From NCBI RefSeq assembly GCF_040954835.1, contig NC_090707.1, forward strand, positions 23,020,570 to 23,084,569: a DNA stretch of 64,000 nt, read 5' to 3'. Shown one piece after another: positions 40,801-55,800 of this stretch. The stretch comes from Lepisosteus oculatus. Lineage: Eukaryota; Chordata; Actinopteri; Semionotiformes; Lepisosteidae. The translations under genes were made by a program, and so were the position numbers. How positions within the stretch are numbered: the first letter of the stretch is position 1; each line of letters begins with the position of its first letter. A model generated the notes under the pieces. It saw only the letters and a list, made by a program, of their open reading frames with translations, did no database searches and had not been told where the DNA came from.

Positions 40801-43800
40801 ATTGTAATTACTGTGTCTACTTATTAGACATACATGTTCTAGATAATGTCATAAACTTATGGATTACAACAAAGGAAAACTAGTTTTCTGTTTTAGCTTT
40901 TTTGATGGTACATCTAAGATGAGGTAAGAATCTGGAATTTGGCAAAAATCTTTTTACTTTTATTTTATAAAGGAAGAAGGGAAAAGAAGAGTACCTTGTC
41001 TGACATAAGAGTAGAGATGGAGCGCCCAATTTCATGGTAGTCTATGTTAGATTGACTTGGTCCCAGCAGCACGAAGATAAAACGGACAGGAACAGGTACC
41101 TCCAGGACAGACTCAAGAAAAACTGCCTCATTCAGCCGCACAAATGCCATAGCTGGTTGCTCTAAAAACTCAACACAACCTGCAACAAAATTCAATACAA
41201 GCTTCAGTCTCACCTAAGGCTGCCTATCTCAAATCAATCTCTAAATGAGGGCTATACAGTGTTTCTTGCTGATGAACATACTGTAAGTATACGGTAACAA
41301 CCATGACCCCCCTAGCAGCAGGAGATGGGACTATAGCCTGAGGCTCCTCCTAAACTGTGGAGTTAATTACCAGAAAAGCATGAGGGAGCCTAATATGTAA
41401 TATGTCCTTGATTCATGTTCAGTTCTGCTCCTGCTGCATTTTCTGTGAAGGATGTTAATGCTCCTTCTGTGCAGTTTTTTTAGACACTGTGTGAAGTGTG
41501 TATTTGAAGATAAGCCCTCTCGCTAGGTCACTTTGGGTCCTATGAAGTGTGAAAGGACACAGTCTGAGAGAGGACTATAGGCAGCCTGGTAGCTTAATGT
41601 TCATGATATCATGATGTTATCATTAAATTCTTATTCAGTCTTTGCAGCCTGATCACATGAAAATGTCATGTGAGCTTCCACAATACAATTTAACATTTAG
41701 GAAGCTCAAGAGTATTCTAAGTTTCAGTGAGTTAATTTAAGGTATGAAAATGTGTTTTTTTTTGTCATGTTTAGGTTTCACTTGATTTTTCAGTGAATAC
41801 CCTTAGGTATATATTCCTAAATGGTAAATGTAAAAATGATTTAAAAAGAATCAAGATACAAATGTAATTCTAAAATTAAATTCACAAAGTTCTTAATCAA
41901 AATTTTGTCACAGACTGTAAAGAATATGATTTGTACTTGGATATAAAAGGTTTTGTGTTATTAGTCTGTGTAAAAATGAATTACGTTTAATGGAGGAAGT
42001 AATTGCATTACACATACAGTATGTACACAATAATTTATGACTGTTTAGTATTTCAAGTGATGTAATTAAAACAAGCTACATTGTGGTGGAGCATACAAAT
42101 AAACTACAATGAATATACATGGTATTCAGGCGGGTAAAGATTTTAGAAACAGATTTTTAATATTATTATAAAATCAACAAGGGTTATTAGGGAATGTGAT
42201 TAGCTAGTTTAATGGTAGTTGGACACATTTTATATTTTAGTTTATGTAATTTAGTCTTAAGTATCTGAAATAACATTTTCTGAAATTAATGTTTTTCAAG
42301 TCAACTTTAAAAAAATAAAACAAGTATTATACAGTAGCTTGCAATATTACATATGCAATACTGTACATATTCTAGCTAATGCATTAGTGATCAACTGTCT
42401 TTCAGACACCTGGGTCAATGCCTATTTCCAACTGTAAGTAATATTGCTGCAGCTTTTAATCTTTATTTAATTTGCACCTGAATGCTTTAGAAAAGAGTTA
42501 ATAGATTATGGACAAACTAATATTGTGTGTACATTACAGTAGGTTTAGATTAAAATGTACATTTAAGTATCTGGATCTAATATTGAATGAACTGTAAACA
42601 ATTTTCAGCCTGGAAAAGGAAAAACAAAGAGAAATAGATACCAAAGAACCACTGTTTTGCCAGGATTACAAGACAAGACTGACAGAGGCAGAAAAGGAGA
42701 ACTAACACAAAGAAAGAGGATAAGAAATCTGACCATTAACCATCTATAAGAAGGGACCATTGTCAATGCAGACAAAGGAATTGGGCCTAGACAACAATAC
42801 AATAATCTTCAGCATTCATCTTATAAAATAAAGAAATAATGATAATTAACCATTCATCTTATAAAATAAAGAAATAATGATAATTAACAACTTGCTTGTG
42901 TTTTAACTTAAACCTACGGAATATTCCCATTGCGCAAACAGTGTAACTATTTAACTAAGTTTAAATAGTATTCAAATAAAAAGAACTCTACTTCTTGCAC
43001 TGTTGTGACCTCTCTTTTTTGATTCAAGTACAGTACACATGGACAATTTTGATTAAACTAGATGTGGACAGTTAGAAATTATTTTAATATTTATTAATTG
43101 AATTCCTAAAGGAAAGCCTAAACCTTGCAAAGGAAATAGCATTCCGTTCCCATCCTGGAAAATGTATTGTTTTGGTATTTTATAATATTTTTTTAACACA
43201 TTTATAATTGTAAACTTTGCAAAGACCAATAATATGATTATGGGTAAGGAAAACTTTACTGTCTCTAAAGATGTCATGAGACATTGTACATGCAAGAGTG
43301 AGACAAGAGTGCCACTGAGACATAAGACCCACCCTGCAGAAAGTTATTCGACATTTGTAGTATAGGTAACCACCAGGTGGAGCTGTAAAGCTGGGATTTG
43401 GTTTTTGCAAAAAAAAAGTGAGGTGAGCATAAATGTGTACCTCCTTTTCCTTCTGAACCCATATAAGCACTTTTACAGTAAGTGATACAATAAACAGTTA
43501 TTGTATTCAAGCCCACAGAAAAGCAACCAGATGTATTCTAGGGGTTAAGGAAATGTCCTACAGTGACAGGCTGAAGAACTCAACAAATTTTAGTCATGAA
43601 CAGAGATCATTTCAGTGGGACCTCATACAAGTACTGAAAATCCTCAAAGGGTTTATAGTCTATACACTATAAGGAATTCTTCAGACTGAACAGTGCAACA
43701 TGAACCAGAAGGGACTAGTGGAAACTATGTGAAAGTGTATTTACAAATGTGAACAGAAGGTACTTCTATATCCAAAGGTTTGTGGGAGTATGGAACAAGT

Positions 43801-46800
43801 ACCCAGCCACAAGGTTGAAGCTGGTACCTGGATTTCCTTCGTGAAATGGCTGGATGAGATCCTTGCGTCAATATGGGACTAACTGCCGCCAATGGCCCAG
43901 AAGGGTCAAATTACCTCCATTCATTTTTAACCTTATAAGATCACTTAATCAGCCATATACAATTTATTGTATTAGGAATTTGTGCTTTCACACACCCCAA
44001 CTTGCTCTCCATGAGACACACAGACAAGGAGAGAAGCTTGGGATCAGAGCACAGGGACAGCCATTTATACGGTGCCCCTGGGGTCAAGAGCCTTGCTCAG
44101 GGGCCCAACGGAGTAGGATTATTCTGCTGTCCGCGGATACGAAACGGCAACCTTCCAGCCACAGCCACAGAGCCACCGCACCGCATACAGTTAAAATGTA
44201 TTGTGTACATGTGTACTGCAGAAATTGGTTGAGTAAGAGCAGCAATGGGAACAGATTAAGAATTAATTTTGTTTAAAGAGACAGTCTTTTCTACAGTTAG
44301 GGATAACAGGATAGTCAGAGTACTGAAGATGTCTACTGTATGATACAACAGGTTTTTTTACTTTAAAACGTAAGTCCAGAGCAAGGGTGAGGTAGAGGGG
44401 CCCTCACTCTAGAAATACCATGTATGTGGTGATGGAAAGAGTCTATCTATCAAATTATACAAAAACATCTTTCATCATGCTCTCATATACTTAAGAAAAA
44501 AGAAAAATATACAAAGTACAGTCATTTAATATGACCAAGAGCCATTATTGAAATTTCATCCATTTTAATTTAGTTGCTTCTGTTATGGAAAGTTGCAGCT
44601 TACCTACTAAAACCACAGTAGCTTCAGCATCCTCTGGTATCTTTTCCAGAAGCTTTATGCATTTGTTCCGATGTAAATCAGAGCCATGATGATGAAGTGA
44701 TTTCTTTGATGTAAAAAAAAACAACAAAAACAATCCAATAAAACATGAGTTTCCAATTCTGCAATGTCTGAGTGAAAGGAAAATGTGAATAATTATTTTA
44801 CCAAAACAGCTTTTGTTTTTGAGGTCCTATTGAATTTAGCAGCTCAATCTTTAGCGAGCCGCATATCAAATGAAGCCATTGAAAGAGAGAGATGCTTCAG
44901 TTCAGCAAAATAGAGCACACAGTGAATTAAAAACTAAAAATGATTTAGAAAAGAGGGTGTTATAGACAACATTACACACCTCCGAAAACAATAAGAATTA
45001 CAAAAAGTCTGATTTATTGTTAAATCTTATTTAACTTTTAAGAAATTAAGTTTCTCATGCCTGTTCCAGTTGTCTTTAATCTGAATTGGGAACAAAATGA
45101 CTAAAATAACTAAAATTACGTTCATTATTCAAGTAAATATTAACTACATTAATGAACTACATGTTTTCTTATTCAAAGTATTGACAACATTTTTTAAGTT
45201 AATTATATGTAACCAAGCTATGAAGATACCATGTACCTCAACAAGATCAAAAGCATCCTAATTTTACAAAGACTTAGTTTTTTTAGCTATCTGAATTAGG
45301 AACCCACTGTAAATGCTAATTTAAAAAATAATTTAGTTCATGCAGCAAGACAGCAAGTGATTCAGTTCTTTCTCAAACATTTTACCTCTTTTAGATTTTC
45401 AGAAAGAAAATTCATTAAACTAGCGAACACATAAAGGGGTACCTCTTTTTCAGATTCTTGAGATTTGGCATCATGTAGTTCAATTCTGTCCTCCCCCACC
45501 AGGGGCTGACAGGTTTCAGGAGTGTGGTTGTGGTTGTGATGAAAGCTGGCTTGAGCAGAGGTCATGCTGGTGCTTGAGTGATTCCTTGGGAAGAACCCAT
45601 CCTTATCATCATTGGGGTGACTGAAACATTTAAACATTGGTTGATGACAGAAGTAGTTTATCCACCCACCAAATCATTTACTACTAAATTAAGATGATAA
45701 TAAAGATGTAAAGCTGCCCAAACAGTGAAATGCAAAAAAAAAAAATCATTGACCTCCAATATGTCATAAAGCAACAGAACACCAGTGTCTAAAATTACAC
45801 TGATAAAAATAGGATCCCATTTATTTTGTTGCATTTGGGGTGCAGAGAGAGAGAGATTTAACTGCAGGTTGTATCACATTTATGTAGAAGGCAGCTTATC
45901 TATTTTTTGGTCTCTGTAGGCACTATTTAAGAGTTTCATACTTAGAAGACGTCTGGGGGGTTTTCTGGGTGATTAGATATATACTTTATTGATCCCGTGA
46001 GGGAAATTGCAGTGCAACAGCAGCTTAACACAGACAACACAGCCACAATGTAACAAATTATACAATAGATACAATATAATCAGTACAGTGAGGGGTGCAC
46101 TAAAAGAGTTACTCACAGTCCAGAACACACAAAGAACAAACTAGAACTGAATTTCTACAAGCTTGTCATAGAGGGGATGGGAGACGTTGTCCATGATGGC
46201 CTCTAGTTTGGACACCAATCTCCTCTCAGCCACTACCTCCAAGGGGTCCAGGTCAGACCCAATGACAGAGCTTGCTCTCCTGAGGAGCTTGTTCAGCCTT
46301 TTTAGAATCCACTGCTCTAATCACAGAGCCCCAGCATACCACAACGTAGAAAATGGTGCTCGCCACCACCAACTGATAGAACATACTGTATGTAGCATCT
46401 TACTACATACATTGAAGGACCTGAGCCTCCTCAAGAAGTAGAGTCGGCTCTGTCCCTTCTTATAGATGGCCTCGATGTCCTTAGACCATTCCAGTCTATC
46501 ATCGATGTGCACTCCCAGGTACTTGTGCGAGTCCACCATCTCCACGCCATTCCCATGGATGTAGACAGGAGTAGGTTTGACCTTTTTCCTCCTGAAATCT
46601 ACCACCAGTTCCTTTGTCTTTGTTACATTCAGTTTCAAGTGGTTCTCCCCACTTTAGAATGTTAGGCCTCTGAAATGTGTTGTTTGTAAATACTGTATGT
46701 GTAACTTGTGTGTTGTATGCTTTGTTTGTATCTTGTCATTATAATAAATATTTGTTTAACCAAGTGTGCCTGCATTATTACTCTTTTCACCAAAGCTGTG

Positions 46801-49800
46801 CCAGAAAACCAAGAATTCACATGCTTCTAATTATACCAACTGCTCGGGTACAGTACATTCTGTAGGAATCATACACAAGTTGGAGGTTATGAATAATTAT
46901 TTTACTTACTGATTTAACACTCGATCAATCCCTGATTTTCACCAGTTTCGTAACTCCCATTGTAAAACTATTGAATAAGTACATTTATTTCTATGAAAAC
47001 CATGGTGAACTATATACTTACTTTAATGTAAGGAAGATTTTATGAAAAAAAGCAAATCATTCATATAATTTATCAATAATTTATGTAATTGTAAAAGCAA
47101 CAACAGAATTATTCAGTTTTAGCAGCTTCTCTGTTTATTTGTATGGTAATCACTTTTCCCCAGGTTGAAAACAAAATATCTGTATTTTGTGCTACCCCTT
47201 TTCATTCCTGCTGACAGTTTTTCCACTCTCTTCTCTTTTTCTCATGCAATGTTATCTCTTTCCAGAAAACAGAAAAAAATTAGCTGATTTTTTTTTTAAA
47301 GACAGGCCTGAAATTTGGTATTATACTGGCAAAAACTGCATGATCACCTGAGTAAAAACACATCAGTTTGAAACAAGAAGCTGTTGATCATACAAACCTT
47401 GCCATCTGCTCTGTCATATTGATGTAAAAATATCACTGCCAATACATGACAGTCAATCTGCCTTTATCTGTCTGGATACTGCATTATAGTGACTCAATAA
47501 CGGTATTTAACTGTTGAATAATTTAACAGTATAACAAATGAAGTACATATCATCTGTTTTTTCATCACTTTTTTAATTACAATATTTTCCAGGTGATTCG
47601 CCATTTCTGTAAGCCATTTTATTAATGAAAACAGCTTCAGAGTTGATTATTTTGGAGATACAAAGGAAAATCACATTTACAGTGCTTTTTGTGTTTCTTG
47701 AAAAAAACAGATATACTTGTCAATTTATCATCTTGAAAAGTTAGGTAATTAAGAAAAAATCTAAGAAACCTATTAAATGCGTATTAAAAATAAAATTACA
47801 AGTGAAAATCAGGAAGATGTACAGGTAGAAGGAAAAAAGTATTCCTTCGAATGCTTGACACTGTCACTCTCATGTCAAGATAAGTCAAGTGACCACTCTT
47901 ATTTTCAGCAACAAGAATGCGATGAAAGACAAAGTCTTTAGACCAGAATTCTTTTGAACATAAAAAACATTGGCAAATTTATAATATAAAAATTAGCTGA
48001 TCAGTGTACTGTACTATCAGTTTTAGTAAACATCAAACTGTAATCTTATCATAGCCGATAACTTACAAGCTTGGACATTTTAGTTATTATTAACTGGTTG
48101 TGTGGCTGTGGTGTAGTAAAGTTCTTAGGAGGTCAATGTAAATGCATGTGTCTGTACATAACAAATGTTTATTTATTGAGAATGGCATTAAATGACTTAA
48201 TAGAACAAAGCTAAATGTTTTCTCAAAAAAGCAAAGCAGTACATATCAAAATTCACTATTCAAAAGACCCACAGAAGCAAGTATTATGATGAGGTCCCGA
48301 ATTGAACCCAGGGCACTTGTCTTCCTCCTGAAAGTTTATCAACTGCAGTAAAAAAATAGCCTTCACAAAGAACTCCAGTACTGACAAATGTGTCCAATAA
48401 TGTCCTGACTTTCTAAGAACAGGACTTATTTTCTTTTCATTTTTCTCATCGAACAAAAAAAACTGGTATCAAAAACAATTTTATGTTCTGCCATACTGTA
48501 TTTAATATCCATTTTGAAAACTGCTTCAGCAATTAAGCATTATGTTTCTTTTATTACTGATTACTGGTTAGAGTGTGGAGAAATAGCTAACGTTATTCCT
48601 AAAGAAGAGTTTGTGCTTTCAAGTTCCAAATGGGGACACTACTACTGCAAGACTGAACAAGTTATAATCCAAAAAAGTGATCCAGCAAACCCAGTTTTTA
48701 TAAATTAGTCTCTAAGTTCATACAGTATGTACAAAAAAAAGTTAATTGTAACAAATTGGCAGTTAGATATCTGCAATATCAGATTAGTGCAAATCACTAC
48801 TTTTGGACTGACAAACCCAAACAGAAACATGGTAATGGTTCATGATTATTTCCATTCAAGTGATTTGTGGGCCAAAACAATCCAAGTACAAATAGAATAG
48901 AATCTATTTAATTTTGTTTCTAATATTGATCTACATAAATCAATAACAGACTACACTGTATAAAGTATAGTATACTTTGGATGTCACTTAAACAGCAACA
49001 GAGGAACTGCAAAAAGACACTGATTATTGCAAAGTGTCCATGTACTGTAGGTAGAAGGAATTTGTTCATAATGTATAAGTCATTGTGAACTACAAGAAGC
49101 TACACATGAAAGAGAATAGTTTGTTGATTCTTCAATGTCCACCATGATGCCGGGAAGCAATAAATAGCTTTTGTTCTTTAAAAAAGTGAACCAAATGATT
49201 GGGTATACGGAATAAAAGTGAGAAATGAGAAAAGGGTAGGCATGGTCAAGCTTTATAATATCAGAAAAGGGATACTGCAGCCTAGAAAGAGATCAAAGCA
49301 GAACAAAATGAATGTTTCAAGGTCTCAGAAGATTGTCATATACTGCACAGTACAGATGGGGCAAAGAATTTAACTATCTTCAATTTAGAACAAAGGAGAT
49401 TGGGAGAAGATTTGATCAAAGTATAATGCCAAATGATCAAGATTGGTCTGTGTTCTTTACCTGTGTTTAAGAAGTAGAGCCCTCAGGACATTGGCTCTGT
49501 CCTCTGCTTTGATCTGATCGGAGATGATCATTGTTTCCACTACAAGATGAGCAATACCCGGCAATGTTGTCTGTTCAAGGTCAAGCAGGACAGCCCCTGG
49601 ATAAATGAAACAAAAAAACAAACACATTTATAGGTCATGAAAGTAACTTTCATTCTTTTGTTATGGTTTTTGTAAGTGAATATTAAAATGTCTTTAAAAA
49701 TATACAGTATATACAATGATTAATATCTGGCTAGGATAAATGTTTGAAATTCTAGAACCTTCAGAGCAACTATGATGTTTACTTAGTTGTGCTGGGTGCG

Positions 49801-52800
49801 AGACCCTGGATCAACGGAATCATCTGATTTACCTTGGTTAATTAAGTTGTGGGCACTGTAAATGATTAACTGTCAGTCCAGGAACATTACATAAAACAGG
49901 TAGCTTTAGGACAGCTCCAGGAGACAAGAGGAGAAGAGAAAAGGGGAGAGAGGAGAGGAAGACAGAAGTGGAGAGGTCCTTGTCAAGATCATCCTTAAAC
50001 ACCAGATTCGATTTAAGAGGCTTGCCATTCAGTTGTTTTTAGATACTCAGATTTTCTGCATTAAGAATCCCTTGGTTAAAAACAGCCTCTCCTGATTATT
50101 GGATGTATTTTATAATAGGGAGATATATTTCCTATTCATTTTGTAACATCCAGATTTACAGAGAGAGATTTAACTGTAGGCCGTACTCTGTTGGTTTAGA
50201 AGGCAGCTTTAATCTCTTTCTGGCCTTTGTAGGTGTTATACAAGAGTTCAATGTTGGGGTTTTCAAGGATGCCTTATTTGTAAGTTTGCATGTAGCATAA
50301 CTTGTATGCTGTACAGTATGTTGTTAAGTGTGCATTATTAATAAATACTTTAACCCAGTATGTCTGAATTATTATTGAGATCCTGATGTGACATCCCACC
50401 CTGGGTATGCCACAACATATAATTTTATTTTGGACTTATCCAAAAACAAAGCTAATGCTACTATTTCCCCCCCACACCAATCTGTTCTCCTCTGTTACTG
50501 ATACATCAGCACCGACCTGGGTTTTAAATCCTTGTTCTGACTGAGATGATTCCAAATAGGTACAGTATTTGGTTAATGAAAGATAATTCATCTAACACTA
50601 AAATATTTATCAAAAGGATTGTTCTAAGAAAAACAAAACTCCTAGTCAAATATGAAAACTCAAAAATCATTCTTGGGTCTCACGAGGAAACATTCTTTCT
50701 GGGAAAAAACACTTTTTAAAAATCACATGATAAGAACAGGATGTGCAGCATCCGAGGAAATGCAGTGTCTTACAAATAGATTGATTATTGCACATTTTTT
50801 AAGGTATGCAGTTATGACACTTATTACAGTATATGTACCACCTACTCCACACAATGCAAAATCTTAAAAGAAAGAAGTAAATGGATAATTAATATGAAAG
50901 AAATGTTTTCTTAAGTTAAAACACTTCAAACCCTGCACTGTGTTACTGTACATGCATCGTTTTGTAATTTCATAGCTTAGGAAGGGTCTGAATACTTTTG
51001 CAAGGCACTGTAAATATTTGAGATACACACTTGTGTATTTCACAGCACCTCAGCAGAAAAGCATAACCAGTGCAATAAAACTGGTCATGCTCAATCAAGG
51101 TTTACTCCTCACCATGGGCAATGGTTCTCCTGAGCTCCAGAAGGCTTCGGAAAGTGAGGGAAGCTACATGAGGTTTGCCCCAGCGTTCCGTCTCCTCTTC
51201 CACGTCTTCTTCAAATTTGATCCAACGGGCTGTCTCCTTCCAGCGCATGTCCTGGTTCTTATCCACTATCAGCTCATTCAGTTCAACAAACACCTGACAA
51301 CACAACCAAAGAACAGACTTTGTTTATGGACATTAAAATACAAATGTTCTATGCACTTAAAATGGTCACCTATTTCCTTCTTAAATTATATAATTAATTA
51401 AGGATAATAAAAAATTCTGATTATGCTCTTCATGGGTAACACTTAAAATTAAACATAAATAATGGAAAGCAATACAAAGGGAACTACTAAGAAAGATATC
51501 TATTATAAGGGCTGTGCAGATCTAATCACTGTAATGAATAAAGACATCCATCCATTTTCTAACTGCATTATTCAAGACATGGCTGTGGAGAATCTGTAGC
51601 CTATCCTGACAAGCAATGGATGCAAGGCAGGATACATCCTGAATGGAACACCAGTCGTTTACAGGGCACACACAAACACAAACACTCACACATTCACAGC
51701 AGGGCCAGTTTTGCCAGAAGCCAACATAACCTACCAGTATATCTTTGGACAATGGAAGGAAACTGGAGAACATGGTGGAAACCCACACAAACACAGGGAG
51801 AACAAACTCAATGTAGATAGCACCCCAGGCATAGAATTTAACTCAGGGCCCCAATGCTGCAAGGAAGCAATACTAATCACTGCACCACTGTGCCATCATG
51901 ATTAAAGACAATATTATGTAAAGCTAAACTGAATCAAAAAACTGTTTGATCAACAAGGGCCAGTTTAGATTAATAGGATGCTATTGTTCGCAAAATGTAC
52001 TGAATTCTTATGCATTTATTAGCAAGACTTAAAAAAAATACATTATTTTTGGCAAGACAACCTGAGAAACCTGGATCTGTCTGAATTTAAAACTTTGTCC
52101 TACCTACTGCATGCAATCATATTTGTCATTTAAGACTTTGTGGCTTCACACATGTTTTGTATGTATGTAATTAAAGGCTGAAATCAAGCTTATGGTTTGA
52201 AATTTGCAAATGGCAGGTGTGTATTTGAACTTGATGCCAGCCACAGTCTTGATCACATTCACAGCATGAGTGTGTTAGAAATACTGTATATCTAGATTTG
52301 ATTATTTTAGTTCTAGAAATTACTGTAAAACATTACTATAATAAAAACATTTTTAAGTTTTTCATTCAAACCATTTCTCTTTCCTATCAGATTTCTAAAT
52401 CTCTTTTCTACTTTTGAACTGACAGAGATATATTATACAAAATGCAACTGTGGTATATTTAGAAAATGCAAGTTTAATAACATCTAATCATCTCTATTTT
52501 GCAGTAACAAACCACAGGAAATCAAAACGTTATGAATTTATATATGAAGATATATTGATAACCCCCCCTTTTAGTGCTTAATTTATCAGGCTTAAGCAAT
52601 GACTTCTTTTAAATCAAACTTGTTAAGGCTTAAATCAAGGTGATATTATTTTATATTTATCGTAACTAATTGCCTATAGTACAGTAGATAATAGTACTGT
52701 ACATTTACAACCAGATATTATAAAATGATATCATATAAAATGCATCCAAACTGAAAGCAACCAGAGAACAAATGTCTGAATACAGTCTCACTCCTGTTTC

Positions 52801-55800
52801 GATTTCACTCGAATACATTCACTCTAACATCCAATGGAAAAGCTGCTGAGCTCTAATTAGCCCAATAAGTAGAAAATGAATGACCAACAATAGCTCATCC
52901 CAGAGATGCCAACATGCTGTTTGAACCATTTGAGTAAACTGAATAAAGTAATGCTAAGAATGGAAAAAATAATAATTCTTCCAAAACAATACTTTCATAA
53001 CTGAAACATCACATCAGGAGGAGTCTAGACTATGAACTGCCATACTTGAAGGTGACAGATATAAGGCTCGTCACGCACCAACACAAATTAAGCACTTGCC
53101 CTGCTTAATTAACCATTGTTACAGTAATTCCCATGCTTCTATGAAATTCATGTTGAAAAATTGCAAATCTAAATATTTGCTATTCAGTCATTAGGTATGA
53201 TGAACCTGAAGTTATCACAAGCATTTTAACAACCAATGAAACACAGAGCCTCTCTCTCACCTCATGTGGTTTCCGGTCTGTTTTTTTCTTTTTCTTGAGG
53301 CTAGAGGTCGGAGGCGAGTTTTTGCTGGTGCGAGTGATTTGGTTGCGAGATGGTTTCTTCACCAGGTGACGCCTGACTCCAGGGTTATCTTCAAACCGGT
53401 GACCTTACATAGCACACATGAATTATAAAGAGGTAAATATGAATAATGAAGAGGCAAACAGAAATGCCGGTAAAAGAAAAGCAAGGAGGAAAAAAAAGAT
53501 TTGACCATATTTATGGATCAAATGGATCACCATTTTGAATGTATTCAGAAGTATAAACTCAGCCCCTTAACATTCTAAGTTAATTTGAGAATTGAAAATT
53601 AAATAAAGCAAAACCAAGAATCAGAAAATTATGTTTGTGTTAACTAGCAAAATAAAAGTATCTAATGGACTCCAATGTTATAGATTCTGTTTTAGTTTCA
53701 AGGCTATTTCAGGACTATTGAGAGCACATTTCACCTAATCCGACTAGACTATTTTGAAATTAGACACAAATGGTGATTAAGACAATGTCTCCATTAATCT
53801 CACTATACAGTATTAAACAAGGAGCTGTATTGGCAAGTGTCCAGAAATAAAGCGGTTATAAAGCTCACAGGTGCCAGTTCTGTTGTCTCAGATTTTGCAA
53901 TCAGCTGTTGTTTGCTTGATGGTGTGTGTTTATTATAAAGGCACACAAAACCATCTACTGTACATAGAAAGTGGGAAGTTACTCAGTACGATTTTAAGTT
54001 GAAACTTGAGATCTTGAAAGAAGTGGCTAAACTTTCTGCTTGCTCCAGGTAATATGGTCATCCAGATGTTGTCCCTAAACACTTTCCTTTGTCCTGCTTT
54101 ATCTCTACAGTTTTAAGTGTATTAGAGGACTGTACTGTATTGTTACTATGCTTTTTTCTAAAAGTCAAAAATAAAATGTATGGCTTTACAACAGACATTT
54201 TTAAGTCTCAGATCACTGCTATTCTACTGTAGTAACAACTACCTTTGTAGTTTATATAGATATAAACTATATCTATATAATAAATAATATAAATAATCTA
54301 TAAATATAGATTTATAACAGACATTGAGAGCTCTGATTATTATGATTAATATTGTGTTTTATTCAGTGTCAGACTTGGCACCATTATTTTTCAATTTCGT
54401 TCAATACTTTTAGTCAATTTAGTGTTATCACCTTGTTGTCTAATCTTGTCGGATCTCAGAAGCTAAGTAAATGTGGTCCTGGTCGGTACTGGGAGGGGAG
54501 ACTTCCAAGAAAAATCACTAAATGGTGTTGGCTACCCAGCAAGAATAGGTCTTTTGGTCCAAACAAACTCTTAAAACCAATGCCTGTTTTGAGTGTGACA
54601 ATATCCTAAAAGAGGTGCCATCCCTAAAATGAGATGTTCAGCTAAGGTACAGATTATGTGGTCATAAACTTCCCATGGCAAGCTGAACCCATGTGTAAAT
54701 TCCACCCTGGACTTGTACACCGTAATTTGGTGCATAATGGCTGCCGCACCTCACAGACAAGGCCACTGCATTTCAGTGTACTTGCATTCCCAAATACTGT
54801 ATATTTAAAAACACCTTCAGATGTTTTGGGATCAAGATGAAATACTATGTACATAAGCACTGGATAAAAGACTGATAATTAAAGAGTAAGGGAAGTCCAA
54901 AGGTATACAAAATTGAAAGTGCACAGAAAGAAATGATAAAAAAAGAGCAGGTAGTCCAGGAAACAGTCTAAAACTAGTATAGATTAATGACAATACAAGA
55001 ACACACTGCATGTTTCTACTGTATTGTTGCAGAGACATTGCTGGGAAGAAGGGCCAGCTATGAATTAGGTCAATGAAAAGTCATAATTCAAAGAATCAAA
55101 GATGCTTTGCAGAAAATGGACTATTTTGTGAAACAACAAAACATAATTATTCAATATAATGAAAGCAAGACACTCTTGTAATGCATAATAGACATATGTT
55201 GTTAATTTTTAGTATTATGTAATTGTGGCCTACAAAGTACTCATTTCATTGAATTCCTTAAATTAAATCTTCTTTCTGAGTCTGCAGCTGCCACCTGTCT
55301 ATAGCCATATGCTGTATTTCTCAGCAAAAAGCTGCACCATACTTGTTTCTGCTCCAGATGTTTTTCTGTTGTCACAGGAAATTATGCTTCACTAAAATGA
55401 GCAAACAAAGTCCAGAAATAATTTGCTTTTGCAATTCTTGCCAATTCTCTTGCCATTTTGACCTTGGGGCAAAATTAAGTGTATAATAAATGAAAGCATC
55501 AGTTCATATTTTTTATTGTTCCCACAAAGATTGAGAGTAAATTAATAATATACAAAGTTTGTTTTTTTTTCATTTGAAGTCATACTCAAACAGATTAAAT
55601 TAATTATGAGGAACGCAGAAAAGTACTTTAATTTCTCTGACAAGTAAATATCAAATGATATAAAACAAAGTCCCACACAACCTAATTAACTGGAATTGTC
55701 TCCTCTGTTTTTATGGAATCATGGGGTAGGTTGGCAAAAAATCTTAAATGGTAAATATAATGCCCCACATTAGCAACATCTACTGGGATTGAACATAAGT

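Noticed and set aside
48280..48320. Possible tRNA B-box-like sequence
   Set aside because: GGTCCCGAATTGAACCCA alone, without a cloverleaf or A box at the right distance.
54437..54515. Functional 5S rRNA gene
   Set aside because: Only the internal promoter part is similar, with many changes, and a SINE body follows.
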